A stretch of 32,064 nucleotides of DNA, taken from contig QZJS01000108.1 of NCBI GenBank assembly GCA_003597945.1, forward strand, positions 1 to 32,064, read 5' to 3'. The notes beneath the pieces are model-generated. The model had not been told where the DNA came from. It searched no databases and was given only the letters and a program-made list of their open reading frames with translations. Shown piece by piece: positions 1 to 8,467 of the stretch. A program made the position numbers and the translations under genes. The first letter of the stretch is position 1; the number at the start of each line of letters is the position of its first letter. The stretch is from Desulfobacteraceae bacterium (GTDB lineage: Bacteria; Desulfobacterota; Desulfobacteria; Desulfobacterales; Desulfosalsimonadaceae).

Positions 1-1140
1 ACGGAAATGGGCATCGACGTCTCTCACATCCAGACACTGGCGGATATCGTGCTGCTGCCGTTTATGGAGCGGCGGCATTTCAGCGAAAATTATCCATATA
101 ACCTGTTTGCCGTGCCCCTGCGCGATATCGTCCGGATCCACACCGCTCCCGGAACCGGCCACCACCTGACGGTCAGCGGATATACGGCCCAGGATCTAAA
201 GACATGGGAAGGCATTCTTTCCCGCGCGTTGACCGCCGCGGAGGTGACACCCCATGATATTCTCCAGATTTCGTTTCATCAGGGACTGGCCAACTGGGGA
301 AGAGACTACAAGCAGGGCGCCGAGGCACTGGAAACCGGCGTAATTCCCAATACCCAGCTCTCCGCGGAAAAAAAACTGATGGTACTTCGGGATTACAAAA
401 CATCCGTGCTGGTGACAACCCCGGCTGCGGCAAGACACATGGCGACGCATGTGCTTGAAAACAAAGTCAACGTCAACACCCTGGCGCTAAAAACCCTTAT
501 CGTGGCCGGTGAAGCCATGGATGCCGATCAAAGGCGTCAACTGGAAGAAAACCTGCATGTCACCGCATGGCAGCATTACGGGCTCAGCGAAATCCCCGGC
601 CCGGCCATTGCATTTGAATGCGAGCATCACGCGGGACTTCATATCAATGAAGACCATTTCTTTCCCGAGATCATTGATCCCGCCACCGGGCGGGTGCTTG
701 AAGACAATGCATTCGGAGAGCTTGTCCTGACAACGCTGACCACAAGGGCGTTACCCCTGATCCGTTTCCGGACGGGGGACCGCGCGCGGATATCCACCGG
801 CCCCTGCCCCTGCGGCAGGCATTTGCGGCGGATTGAATGGTTCGGGGAACGAACCGATGCGCTGATACCGGTTGACGGCATCAACCTTCATCGGCGCCGA
901 GTCCATGAGCTTCTTCAACAGGATTTTGATATTGTTCCGGAATCAGCCGAATTGACGGTGTCGGTCCAAGATGACAGAAAATACCTTGAAATCCGCATCC
1001 CGCTCAATGATACGCTTTTTTCAGATGAGATTAAAGGGCTTGAAAAATTGATCCAGCGGGCCGTCAATCGCCTTGAAGAAAATCTGTGCGTACCGGTGCG
1101 CATCTATCTGAAGGAAAAAAGCTTTGAAGAAAAGCCCTGA
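1..1140 (+). CDS. Phenylacetate-CoA ligase (PaaK)-like adenylate-forming protein, 5' truncated by window
   Basis: This is a relative of the PaaK-type enzymes that join a carboxylic acid to CoA through an acyl-adenylate. The frame is open from base 1, and the usual first ~50-60 residues lie outside the window. Counting from the first visible Met (base 7), family landmarks are NYPYNLFAVP (29-38), YGLSE (191-195), a histidine-rich stretch leading into FFPEIIDP (207-225) and RTGD (255-258). Two catalytic motifs look eroded. The phosphate-binding loop, usually SSGTTGKPT, reads APGTGHHLTV (47-56). The end lacks the GKAKRV-type lysine motif and instead ends in an acidic and basic tail. It may be an inactive or re-purposed paralogue, or act on an unusual acid. 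The family call is firm, but substrate and activity are unknown. It converges on the lipoprotein gene that follows. Confidence 0.8.
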   Translation, partial: TEMGIDVSHIQTLADIVLLPFMERRHFSENYPYNLFAVPLRDIVRIHTAPGTGHHLTVSGYTAQDLKTWEGILSRALTAAEVTPHDILQISFHQGLANWGRDYKQGAEALETGVIPNTQLSAEKKLMVLRDYKTSVLVTTPAAARHMATHVLENKVNVNTLALKTLIVAGEAMDADQRRQLEENLHVTAWQHYGLSEIPGPAIAFECEHHAGLHINEDHFFPEIIDPATGRVLEDNAFGELVLTTLTTRALPLIRFRTGDRARISTGPCPCGRHLRRIEWFGERTDALIPVDGINLHRRRVHELLQQDFDIVPESAELTVSVQDDRKYLEIRIPLNDTLFSDEIKGLEKLIQRAVNRLEENLCVPVRIYLKEKSFEEKP

Positions 1141-1210
1141 ACATTTTTTATAAACCGGTTTTCTAATTGAGCCCGGATAAAAAATTTTTCTGCCTCAGCG
1201 CTTCGATGCT

Positions 1211-1654
1211 TCACTTTTTGACCGTCTCAAAGGAGACGATTTCGATTTCAAGATTTTCCGGCATCTCATTCGGCGCTATGCCGGCTTGATCCATTAAGAA
1301 AGCAACATCGCGAAAACTGAATGTTTCTTCAGCGCCCACGGGCAGATAATTGACAATATACTGCTGATCCGCTCTTTTTTCCACATCCGAAATAAACCAT
1401 GCCCCGCTTACCAGCATTTCGCCGCAGGACCGGCAGCGTCCGGTGATGACCACTCGGCGCAGATCCACTTCACCCACGTTCTGTACTTTTCCCACGGCAT
1501 CAATATTCCATGAGTGGGGGGTGTCCTGACGGATAAAAAATTCCGCTTCGGTGACGATTACCTTGCCTTCGGGGGGTTTGCTGCAGGCCGCCAGGCAGCA
1601 GGCGGCGGTCAACAGACCGCAAATCACCATGAGGGGTCGAAAAAATTTCTTCAT
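1211..1654 (-). CDS. Lipoprotein, CRSC-motif paralogue 2
   Basis: This is a small predicted lipoprotein of about 147 residues. It has a lysine n-region, a hydrophobic stretch and the lipobox LAAC, so it should be lipid-anchored outside the cytoplasm. The mature part begins KPPEGKVIVTEAEFF and contains GKVQNVGEVDLRRVVITGRCRSC, then ends in FETVKK. The 'KVQNVGEVDLR' pattern resembles the beta-sandwich of FxLYD/DUF3426-type extracytoplasmic domains (inference). It is clearly a paralogue of the gene just upstream on the same strand. ATG at 1654 is preferred over the TTG one codon earlier because a GAGGAGG ribosome site lies about 7 bases ahead of it. Function unknown; the CxxC-like pair could bind metal or form a disulfide. 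Confidence 0.85.
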   Translation of the reverse strand: MKKFFRPLMVICGLLTAACCLAACSKPPEGKVIVTEAEFFIRQDTPHSWNIDAVGKVQNVGEVDLRRVVITGRCRSCGEMLVSGAWFISDVEKRADQQYIVNYLPVGAEETFSFRDVAFLMDQAGIAPNEMPENLEIEIVSFETVKK

Positions 1655-1702
1655 CAATCATTCCTCCTCTTGTCCGGGCGTTTAATGGTTATGATTTTAA
1701 GG

Positions 1703-2137
1703 TTACCGCACCGTTTCAAAAGATTCAACTATAATTTCCATGGTATCGGGCATTTGAGCGGGGGGTTCGGGCACAAGCTGATAGATAAAGGCCACGCCCT
1801 TGAATGTAAATTCCGCCTTTTCGCCCACGGACAGATAGCCGACCACGGCTTTCTGATCAGATGTCCGGTCTTCACCGGCGCCCATCCATCGGCCCGGCGC
1901 CAGGGCATCATCACAGGAGCGGCAGTATCCGGTCAACACGATCCTTCTAACATCCACATCCCCGACATTTTGGACCTTGCCCCTGGCATCTACAACATAG
2001 GCGTGGGAACTATCCTGTCGAAGAAAAAACTCCTGCTCGGTAATAATAACTTTTCCCTCTTTGGGTTTCCCGCAGGAGAGAACACTCAGAAAAACAATCG
2101 CCATGATCAGTAGAAACAAATAAAATCGACTACTCAT
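1703..2137 (-). CDS. Lipoprotein, CRSC-motif paralogue 1
   Basis: This predicted lipoprotein of 144 residues has a hydrophobic signal and a lipobox ending VLSC. The mature sequence opens GKPKEGKVIITEQEFFLRQD, then GKVQNVGDVDVRRIVLTGYCRSCDD, and ends in VESFETVR. Every one of these blocks recurs in the next gene, so the two arose by tandem duplication and have since diverged, mostly in the middle and in the signal peptide. The ATG at 2137 is preceded by AAGGGAG. The pair is transcribed in the order 2137 to 1211 with a gap of about 48 bases, probably one operon. Function unknown; an extracytoplasmic beta-sandwich is inferred. Confidence 0.85.
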   Translation of the reverse strand: MSSRFYLFLLIMAIVFLSVLSCGKPKEGKVIITEQEFFLRQDSSHAYVVDARGKVQNVGDVDVRRIVLTGYCRSCDDALAPGRWMGAGEDRTSDQKAVVGYLSVGEKAEFTFKGVAFIYQLVPEPPAQMPDTMEIIVESFETVR

Positions 2138-2523
2138 TGGGTATATCTCCCTTGATTTAAAAATTCAAATCCACGACCAATACTGATGACGCCGGAAACA
2201 ACTTTATTTCCAGCGTAATACTCTGTAACAAAAATTATGAATAATCAAATGGAATTTCTCTGCCTCCCCATAAAACCGTTTCCCCGATAACAGGCTTGAA
2301 CAATATATGTTTGTCCCATCTCTTTGTGCCCATTTGCGGCATTATTGTCATGCCCTTCCGGCGGCACACATTATTATAGCACTTGATAATATAGATAATT
2401 ACCTAAAAGCGAAAACCACTTTTTCCTTGCCTATGTGGTTATGTTCATATATTGTAAAAACGTTGATCGTCGATTCAACACTTCACATCGCTCGAAATAT
2501 CTGAAAAAAAGGGAGGGGAGCCC
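2138..2523. other. AT-rich divergent intergenic region
   Basis: This 386-base gap lies between the divergent lipoprotein operon and the secreted protein at 2524. It is visibly more AT-rich than its surroundings and should hold both promoters, but I could not assign -35/-10 boxes with confidence. The only clear structure is a small hairpin at 2190-2215 (CGCCGGAAA pairing with TTTCCAGCG, 8 of 9). The short open frame at 2307-2504 has no ribosome site or recognisable product. Confidence 0.5.
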
Positions 2524-3087
2524 ATGAAAAGCGTCTCCGGTCTTATCTGCTGGTTCGCTATATGCATGTTCACTGCTTCGCCGGGATTCTGCGAAGCCTA
2601 TCACCTGATATACGAAGAAGGTTTTGAGAAAAGAACCATAGATAATATCCCCGAAGACTGGGAATTTAAAATCGATCCAAAAACAAAAACACAATACGGC
2701 TTTGACGATGCTGAAAAGCACAGCGGCAATTATTCCTACAAGATCGATATCCCCGCGCCGGGCGGCAGGGTGACTTTTTCCAAAATCAATACGGTAAAAA
2801 ATATCCGACCCGGACAAAGATATGAGGTCAGCCTCTGGCTAAAGGTCAAAGATCTGGGATACAGCCCCAACTTCATCGCCCCGGCATTTCGATTCAACAC
2901 CCATCCCAGACTCAGGCCGGTACCCACCATGGATCTGATTTTTTTGATGAAAGGGGAAACCGGTTGGAAAAATCTGGCATTAACCATTACCGCCCCGCCC
3001 GATGCCGCTGAAATGAACCTTGACTTTGTTCTTACCAGGGGTACGGTATGGATTGATGATCTTCAGATTTTTGAAGTCGGAGAATAA
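2524..3087 (+). CDS. Secreted CBM4/9-like beta-sandwich protein
   Basis: This 187-residue protein has a Sec-type signal peptide (MKSVSGLICWFAICMF then TASPGFCEA, cleavage probably near residue 24). The mature part reads as one galactose-binding-like jelly roll. It has a 'GFEKRTIDNIPEDWEF' opening, then 'HSGNYSYKI', then 'IRPGQRYEVSLWLKVK', and a closing 'GTVWIDDLQIFEVG'. That order is typical of carbohydrate-binding modules of the CBM4/9/22 group, here with no attached catalytic domain. It probably acts in the periplasm or at the cell surface, but the ligand cannot be told. A strong ribosome site (GGGAGGGG) precedes the ATG. It is transcribed alone, divergent from the lipoprotein pair and convergent with the phosphatase. 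Confidence 0.8.
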   Translation: MKSVSGLICWFAICMFTASPGFCEAYHLIYEEGFEKRTIDNIPEDWEFKIDPKTKTQYGFDDAEKHSGNYSYKIDIPAPGGRVTFSKINTVKNIRPGQRYEVSLWLKVKDLGYSPNFIAPAFRFNTHPRLRPVPTMDLIFLMKGETGWKNLALTITAPPDAAEMNLDFVLTRGTVWIDDLQIFEVGE

Positions 3088-3097
3088 AAACCGTTTC

Positions 3098-3120
3098 AAA
3101 ACCCCCATCCGAGGTTTTTT
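3098..3120 (+). terminator. Weak intrinsic terminator between convergent genes
   Basis: Stem AAAACC (3098-3103) pairs with GGTTTT (3113-3118), with a 9-base loop and two more T bases. It lies 10 bases after the CBM-like gene and before the 3' end of the convergent phosphatase gene, so it may serve both directions. The stem is short, so this is tentative. Confidence 0.4.
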
Positions 3121-3176
3121 AAAACAGCATCCAAACGGATTTCAACGGATTATTCCATTTAAGGAAAAAAGCCCGC

Positions 3177-4196
3177 TCAGATCAGAAGATTTCGCCGGAT
3201 CAACTCCTGCTGACGATGACTGAGACCCGCCCTTTGGAAAAGATACGCCCCGGCCGACCCGTATTGATCGTTGATGTAATCGAGCACCGCCAGAATGCAT
3301 TCCCGCGGGGCGGTCAGATAGGGGTTGATCACGTCCGGATCCACGCCGTAGGAAGCGATCAGTTTGGATATGCGCGGCAGCAGCTCGGCGATATAGACGT
3401 TTGAAAGCTGATGATCCGCTATCACGACCTCTTCGGGCACGCCCAGCATCAGCAGAATCAGGGCCGCGCACGTTCCGGTCCTGTCTTTTCCGCCGGTGCA
3501 GTGAAAGACCATCGGCGCGCACTCCGGGTCCGCCAGATCCCCGATCACCCGACCCCACGCACCCGCGAAATTCTCCAGATTGCCGATATATCCTTTCAGC
3601 ATGAAATCCGGCGTCAGCCAGTCCGCATCCCCTTCCCTGATGCGTTGCATGGCCGACACAAAATCAAATTCACCATGCATGACCGGTAGATTGATATAAT
3701 CGATGTCGACATCATCGGGCAAAAGATTCGGGGCATGGCTGACTTCGGCCGGGGTCCGGAAATCAAACACCCGGCTGATTCCCATATGTTTAAACAATTC
3801 ATGATCCCTGCGCGTCAAACGTGCAAGGCCGTCGGATCTATAGACCCTGCCCCATTTGACCTGTCGGCCGTCGGCAGTCCGGTATCCGCCGATATCCCGG
3901 AAATTGACGGTCCCCTCCATTGTCACCCTTCTTTCCGCGATCATCAGACGGATCCCGTTGCCGTCCCTGAGGTGATAGAAGTAACGCACCGGCGCGGTCA
4001 AGCCGGAGATGGTCACACACCCGTTTTCAGACTCTTCCGGTGATATTTTTCGGACCGGATTGCCGGCGCCCGGCCCGGCATGCACGGAAATGCCCGGTTG
4101 AATGTCCGCGGGTTCCCAGCAGATTTCCACAGCGCTCCCATCAATCCGCTTGACCTGTGCGTCTTTTAAACGCATTGACTGATTCTGGCTCATCAT
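3177..4196 (-). CDS. Tyrosine-protein phosphatase (PtpB/Y_phosphatase3 family) with N-terminal FN3-like domain
   Basis: This 339-residue protein has the phosphatase signature HCTGGKDRTG, with nucleophile Cys233 and Arg239. Ahead of it are the family landmarks VNFRDIGGYRT (98-107), GRVYRSDGLARLT (116-128) and FDFRTPAEV (144-152). This is the Mycobacterium PtpB-like group, which can act on phosphotyrosine, phosphoserine or phosphoinositides. Residues 1-95 form an extra domain rich in beta strands, with 'AVEICWEPADIQ' and 'VRYFYHLRDGNG', reminiscent of fibronectin type III. No signal peptide is visible, so it is probably cytoplasmic. ATG ATG at 4196/4193 follows GGAAGGAA. It starts 34 bases after the stop of the penicillin-acylase-like gene and is probably cotranscribed with it. 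Substrate unknown. Confidence 0.88.
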   Translation of the reverse strand: MMSQNQSMRLKDAQVKRIDGSAVEICWEPADIQPGISVHAGPGAGNPVRKISPEESENGCVTISGLTAPVRYFYHLRDGNGIRLMIAERRVTMEGTVNFRDIGGYRTADGRQVKWGRVYRSDGLARLTRRDHELFKHMGISRVFDFRTPAEVSHAPNLLPDDVDIDYINLPVMHGEFDFVSAMQRIREGDADWLTPDFMLKGYIGNLENFAGAWGRVIGDLADPECAPMVFHCTGGKDRTGTCAALILLMLGVPEEVVIADHQLSNVYIAELLPRISKLIASYGVDPDVINPYLTAPRECILAVLDYINDQYGSAGAYLFQRAGLSHRQQELIRRNLLI

Positions 4197-4230
4197 TTCC
4201 TTCCAGCAAACTTAAAAAATATTTAGTGCT

Positions 4231-6789
4231 TCATAACAACCGGGAAGCGGCCAGCACCCGGACCTTATGATACTGCCGCAAGATGTTTCCCTCCTGAAAC
4301 GGCATGGGCCGGGCCGCGCCGTCAAGCCAGAAGGCAATCCCGTCATCATAATGCGGGCTGGCGGGATTGCCCGACTGGCCGCCGCAGCTCGTCAAAAACA
4401 TGGGTTCATCCAAACCGAAATCCACCACCATCCGCATGACCGGGATCAACCAGACATCGTAATTTTCGCCTTTGCGGTACCCGGCCACATTAAGGGTATC
4501 ATAATTGCCGCCGGCGGGATAGGGTCCGCGATCCGTATACCTGCCCATCAGACCGACCGCCCATCGCTTCCAAAAGGGCAACATCGTCTTCATCCGGGTC
4601 ATCTGGGTCCGCCAGCGGTAGGTGAGCAGCTTTCCCCATGCCCATGCGTCCCGGTTTTTACCGAGCAGATTCTCGGTTTGCGCAATGGTTTCGGCCAAGG
4701 CCCGGGCAAGAATCTGCGCCTTTGTCTCAATGACCGGCGTGGACACGTCGTTCCAGAAGGGGCTGTCCTCTCTTGCCAAAAGATGGTCCTGGTCGGCGCC
4801 GTAGATGGCCTGTACCATGGAGATAAAACTCTGCCAGGGCACGTCGTCTAATGGGTTCAGTTCATCGGCAAACACATGATGAATAAAAACATGACGAAAA
4901 ACTCCATACACTGCAGCTCCTTTTGATTCCGACGACATCTCCCCGTCAAAGGCTTCCAGAACGGCAAGGGCTTCATTGGCGTCCGTGATTTTCTTTTTAT
5001 CAGACCAGGATTGAATTTCCTGATTAATTTCTTCGGAGACAGAAGAATCAAACAGTACACCCTTTAATTTTTCAACAAAGGGGTCATGGCGATCAGCCTG
5101 CATCCGCACTGACGATTCCCAGGTATGCAGACGATCGTCGCACAACAGGGAATTGATGCGCTCGGCCCGCCCCGGACTGACCCATGATGAACTCAGGATC
5201 AGGGGATAATCCGGGGAAATGGTGCGATGATTGGCCGTTCCCAGATATCCGGCATCCGGATCCATGACAAAGGGATGATCATCTGCATCCGCATACCCTG
5301 TCCAGTCATATTCGCCCGTCCAGGCCGGCACCGGCAACTGTCCTCTTCCGGCTTTTCGAAGGGGATACCTGCCGCTGACCTGCCAGGCGATATGATCCCG
5401 GTTGCCGTAGATGAAGTTTAACGAAAGTGTACGGATGCGGCGTATGGCCCGGGAGGCGCTTTCCATATCGGTTGCCCGGTTGAGATCAAACATGGCTTCC
5501 ATGGACCGGCCGGGCTCCTGCATGGTGGATCGCAGGGCAAGGCCCATGGGCGTCTTAATCGGGGGCGGCAGTGCGGCATGCCGGAGCTTTTTTGCCAAAG
5601 CCGCGTTGAGCAGCGGGCCGTTTCGGGTATGGGAGATGGTGTGTACGACATCGCGCCCCCCCTTGACCGAAAATATTTCCTCGCGTTCGACAACCGGCAA
5701 CCACTGGTCCTTATAAAGATAGTGGGTTTTGCCATCCATGACGGACAATTTTTCCAGAAACAGGTCCTGGGTATCGCCCATGACCATGGTCATGCCCCAT
5801 GCAATTTGGCCATTGTAACCGGCAATGATGCCAGGGATACCGGCCACGGCCACTCCGGCCGCGTGATATTCAGGCGACTTGAAATGAATCAGCATCCAGG
5901 GCGCCGGGTGCTCATGGGCCAGATGGGTGTCATTGGCGATAATACTGGCGTTTCGTTGGGTTCGTTGCGGGGCCACGGCCCAGTTATTGGAAGCCGGCGC
6001 ACCCAGGGGCATAAACAGATCCCTGAACTTATCGGAAATTATCGACAAGCGTTTAGCATCCTTTTGAATTTCAGTTAGATTCAAATCTTGAAGTTTTTCC
6101 GCCTGGGCCAGTGGAAGGGGTTCATCCGGATAAATCGGCACTAGCCAGGCCGCCTTTTCAGGGCCGATAACCCCGGCGATATTTAAAAACGCGACCTCCT
6201 CCCTCAGGTTAAAGGACAAACCCATATTCAATAAGTTATAGATATAGAAGGAATTGACCGGTTCCCACGGCTCGGGGGTATAACCGGCGAGAATGAAATC
6301 CGGCGGCAGCCGGTCGGCATGGGTGGCGATATACGCGTTGACCCCCCTGGAAAACATCTCCAGAAGATGCTTGATATCCGCGCCTGACGCCTCATATTCC
6401 ATGCGGGCCGCTTCAGCGAGATTAAACGTCCGGACCAGCAGATCGATATCAAGGGTAAGAGCGCCGGCCATTTCCGAAAGCCGACCCTGACCAAGCAGGG
6501 ATAACATCACCATTTGCGCCAGGCGGTCCGAGGCCATGACATAACCGGCGGCAACCATCAGGTCATCAAAATTTTTGGCCTCGATCACCGGAATGCCCAG
6601 GTCGTCCCGGCGCACCGCCACGTCCTCTGACAGTCCGGCAAGAACGATCCGACCCTGATCCGGTTCGACGGTTTTTTGAAACGCATGATCCAGAACCCGA
6701 CCGCATCCGCTCATCAGGATAAGGCCGGCAAGAATAAAAAGAACCACCGCAACGATGCGCGTGCGCCGCCGGTTTTTTTCCGATAGCAT
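4231..6789 (-). CDS. Penicillin acylase family lipoprotein (Ntn-hydrolase)
   Basis: This is an 852-residue N-terminal-nucleophile hydrolase of the penicillin amidase family, whose members cleave amide bonds of acylated compounds such as beta-lactam side chains, acyl-homoserine lactones or N-acyl amino acids. The autocleavage/catalytic serine is in GAPASNNWAVAP (Ser267). The alpha-chain shows 'DVAVRRDDLGIPVIEAKN' and 'GYVMASDRLAQM'; the beta-chain shows 'GYNGQIAWGMTMVMGDTQDLFLE'. It starts with basic residues, a hydrophobic helix and lipobox LMSGC, so it is probably a periplasm-facing lipoprotein instead of the usual soluble export form. ATG at 6789 is chosen because GGAGT precedes it; an upstream TTG at 6813 would add eight residues. 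The family is certain and the substrate unknown. Confidence 0.92.
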   Translation of the reverse strand: MLSEKNRRRTRIVAVVLFILAGLILMSGCGRVLDHAFQKTVEPDQGRIVLAGLSEDVAVRRDDLGIPVIEAKNFDDLMVAAGYVMASDRLAQMVMLSLLGQGRLSEMAGALTLDIDLLVRTFNLAEAARMEYEASGADIKHLLEMFSRGVNAYIATHADRLPPDFILAGYTPEPWEPVNSFYIYNLLNMGLSFNLREEVAFLNIAGVIGPEKAAWLVPIYPDEPLPLAQAEKLQDLNLTEIQKDAKRLSIISDKFRDLFMPLGAPASNNWAVAPQRTQRNASIIANDTHLAHEHPAPWMLIHFKSPEYHAAGVAVAGIPGIIAGYNGQIAWGMTMVMGDTQDLFLEKLSVMDGKTHYLYKDQWLPVVEREEIFSVKGGRDVVHTISHTRNGPLLNAALAKKLRHAALPPPIKTPMGLALRSTMQEPGRSMEAMFDLNRATDMESASRAIRRIRTLSLNFIYGNRDHIAWQVSGRYPLRKAGRGQLPVPAWTGEYDWTGYADADDHPFVMDPDAGYLGTANHRTISPDYPLILSSSWVSPGRAERINSLLCDDRLHTWESSVRMQADRHDPFVEKLKGVLFDSSVSEEINQEIQSWSDKKKITDANEALAVLEAFDGEMSSESKGAAVYGVFRHVFIHHVFADELNPLDDVPWQSFISMVQAIYGADQDHLLAREDSPFWNDVSTPVIETKAQILARALAETIAQTENLLGKNRDAWAWGKLLTYRWRTQMTRMKTMLPFWKRWAVGLMGRYTDRGPYPAGGNYDTLNVAGYRKGENYDVWLIPVMRMVVDFGLDEPMFLTSCGGQSGNPASPHYDDGIAFWLDGAARPMPFQEGNILRQYHKVRVLAASRLL

Positions 6790-7101
6790 AAGGACTCCGT
6801 TTTGTCTCAGCAATAATGCATTTGATGACTGTGTAAAAAGCAGTTTTTACGAAAGCATCACGCATTGATTTCATCAAAGACTATACCGGTCGGGATCAAA
6901 CGACACAAGACAAATTCTAACAGACAAATCATACCAATCCGATGCCCGGTATCGGCAGGCACAAGACAGCGGGTAAGGACGGCGGGATATATTGCTTTCC
7001 GTTTGCACGAAAATCCGGTAGGATGCATTCAAAAAAAATCCGCGCCAAAGTTAAAAATAAACCGTCATCAACAGCCGGCAAAAAAAATCATTTATAAGAA
7101 G
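6790..7101. other. Divergent intergenic region with palindromic repeat remnant
   Basis: This 312-base region separates the penicillin-acylase gene from the M20 gene. It contains the 38-base palindrome at 6823-6860 described separately and otherwise low-complexity A-rich sequence near 7030-7095. The reading frame of the M20 gene stays open back to 6865, but that extension reads as non-protein-like sequence and has no ribosome site. Confidence 0.5.
6823..6860. repeat. Palindromic mini-repeat, remnant of a TGATG...GTAAAAA family
   Basis: Two 19-base half-sites face each other: the left begins TGATG and ends in GTAAAAAGC, the right begins AGTTTTTACG and ends in CATCA. They pair at 13 of 19 positions, including the outer five and an inner seven. 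The right half strongly resembles the sequence at 13941-13960 beside the larger hairpin repeat, so both probably belong to one dispersed repeat family. It lies between divergent promoters. Confidence 0.5.
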
Positions 7102-8409
7102 ATGAAATTATTTGAAAATCCAGAACAAATACTTGGGGACCTGATCCGCTTTAACACCACCAATCCACCGGGAAATGAGCGGGAATGCATCACCTATATT
7201 GCGCACCTGCTGGATCGGGCGGACGTACCTTATCAGATCAAAGCCCGGGATGCGAACCGCCCCAACCTCATCGCCCGCCTCACGGGAAACGGCGACTCCC
7301 GGCCTCTGCTGCTGCAAGGGCACGTTGATGTAGTTTCCGCCGCACGCCAGACCTGGCGCCATCCCCCTTTCGGCGGTGATATCATTGATGGGTGCGTATG
7401 GGGAAGAGGCGCCCTGGACATGAAGGGCGGGGTCACCATGATGCTGGCCGCCCTTCTTCGGGCCCAAGCCGAGGATTTTCGACCGGCGGGAGACATTGTG
7501 CTGGCCGTGCTGTCGGATGAAGAAACCGGCAGTGATTTCGGCGCCGGTTTTCTTGTGGATCATCACCCGGAGCTGTTTGCGGATATCCGTTACGCCATCG
7601 GTGAATTCGGGGCCGGCGCCATGTATATCGCCGGGAAAAAGTTTTATCCGGTCCAAGTCGCTGAAAAGCAGGTCTGCTGGACAGAAGCGATCGTCACAGG
7701 GCCGGGCGGCCACGGCTCCATACCGTTAACGGGCGGCGCCATGGCCCGGGCCGCGGACCTGATCCACCGGCTTGACCGAAAACCACTCAAACCTCATATC
7801 ACGCCGGTGGCCCGCCAGATGATCGGCGCCATTGCCGACAATGTGCCGGCAGGGACCGGATTGATCCTGCGACGGCTTTTAAATCCTTTAATGACGGGGT
7901 TTATCTTTAAGCTGCTGGGCAAAAAGATCGCCGGATTTAGACCGCTGCTCTACCATACCGCAAACCCCACCATTATTTCCGGGGGCGACAAGATCAACGT
8001 CATCCCATCGGAAATCCGGATCAGCATCGACGGCCGGATTCTGCCGGGGTTTTCACCATCGGAATTTTTAGCTGAACTGCAAACCATCGCCGGCAGGGAT
8101 GTCGCGTTTGACATCATCCGGCATGACCCCGGGCCGGGGCCGCCGGACATGGGCATGTTCGGACTCCTTGCCGGTGTGCTGCACGACGCGGACCCCCAGG
8201 GCATTCCGATTCCCATGCTGCTGCCCGGAGTCACGGACGCCCGCCATTTCGCCCGCCTGGGCATCCAGACCTACGGATTTACCCCCATGAACCTGAGACC
8301 GGATTTTAACTTTTTCGAATTGGTTCACGCGGCCAACGAGCGCGTCCCTGTTGATGCGCTTCGTTTCGGGGCAAGCGCCGTATATGAAGTTATCCAACGT
8401 TACAGGTAA
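7102..8409 (+). CDS. M20 family metallopeptidase (ArgE/DapE-like)
   Basis: This 435-residue zinc-dependent amidohydrolase belongs to the group that includes acetylornithine deacetylase, succinyl-diaminopimelate desuccinylase and aminoacylases/carboxypeptidases. Metal-site motifs are visible: LLLQGHVDVV (His, Asp), GRGALDMKGG (bridging Asp) and DEETGS (catalytic Glu pair). The dimerisation lid follows at 'VTGPGGHGSIPLTGGAMARA', and the C-terminal metal His is probably in the 'FFELVHAANERVPVD' block. The length is normal for the family. ATG at 7102 is taken as start because 'MKLFENPEQILGDLIRFNTTNPPGNE' matches the family's N-terminus, although its ribosome site is weak. It lies 58 bases before the GNAT-nitrilase gene on the same strand and is probably cotranscribed. 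Substrate unknown. Confidence 0.9.
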   Translation: MKLFENPEQILGDLIRFNTTNPPGNERECITYIAHLLDRADVPYQIKARDANRPNLIARLTGNGDSRPLLLQGHVDVVSAARQTWRHPPFGGDIIDGCVWGRGALDMKGGVTMMLAALLRAQAEDFRPAGDIVLAVLSDEETGSDFGAGFLVDHHPELFADIRYAIGEFGAGAMYIAGKKFYPVQVAEKQVCWTEAIVTGPGGHGSIPLTGGAMARAADLIHRLDRKPLKPHITPVARQMIGAIADNVPAGTGLILRRLLNPLMTGFIFKLLGKKIAGFRPLLYHTANPTIISGGDKINVIPSEIRISIDGRILPGFSPSEFLAELQTIAGRDVAFDIIRHDPGPGPPDMGMFGLLAGVLHDADPQGIPIPMLLPGVTDARHFARLGIQTYGFTPMNLRPDFNFFELVHAANERVPVDALRFGASAVYEVIQRYR

Positions 8410-8467
8410 ATAATAATTCATCCCCAAAAACCGGCATGCAATCTTATGACCAACAAACGGAGTTCTT

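Noticed and set aside
1152..1161. Palindrome AAACCGGTTT after the CoA-ligase-like gene
   Set aside because: Too short, without loop or T-run, to call a terminator or site.
1514..2113. 199-codon plus-strand frame across the lipoprotein pair
   Set aside because: Antisense to two genes with clear lipoboxes and shared motifs; no start signals.
2307..2504. 65-codon open frame in the AT-rich gap before the CBM-like gene
   Set aside because: No ribosome site, composition unlike a protein and no recognisable motif.
6865..7101. Possible 79-residue N-terminal extension of the M20 peptidase
   Set aside because: Low-complexity sequence with no export signal; family similarity begins at the ATG at 7102.
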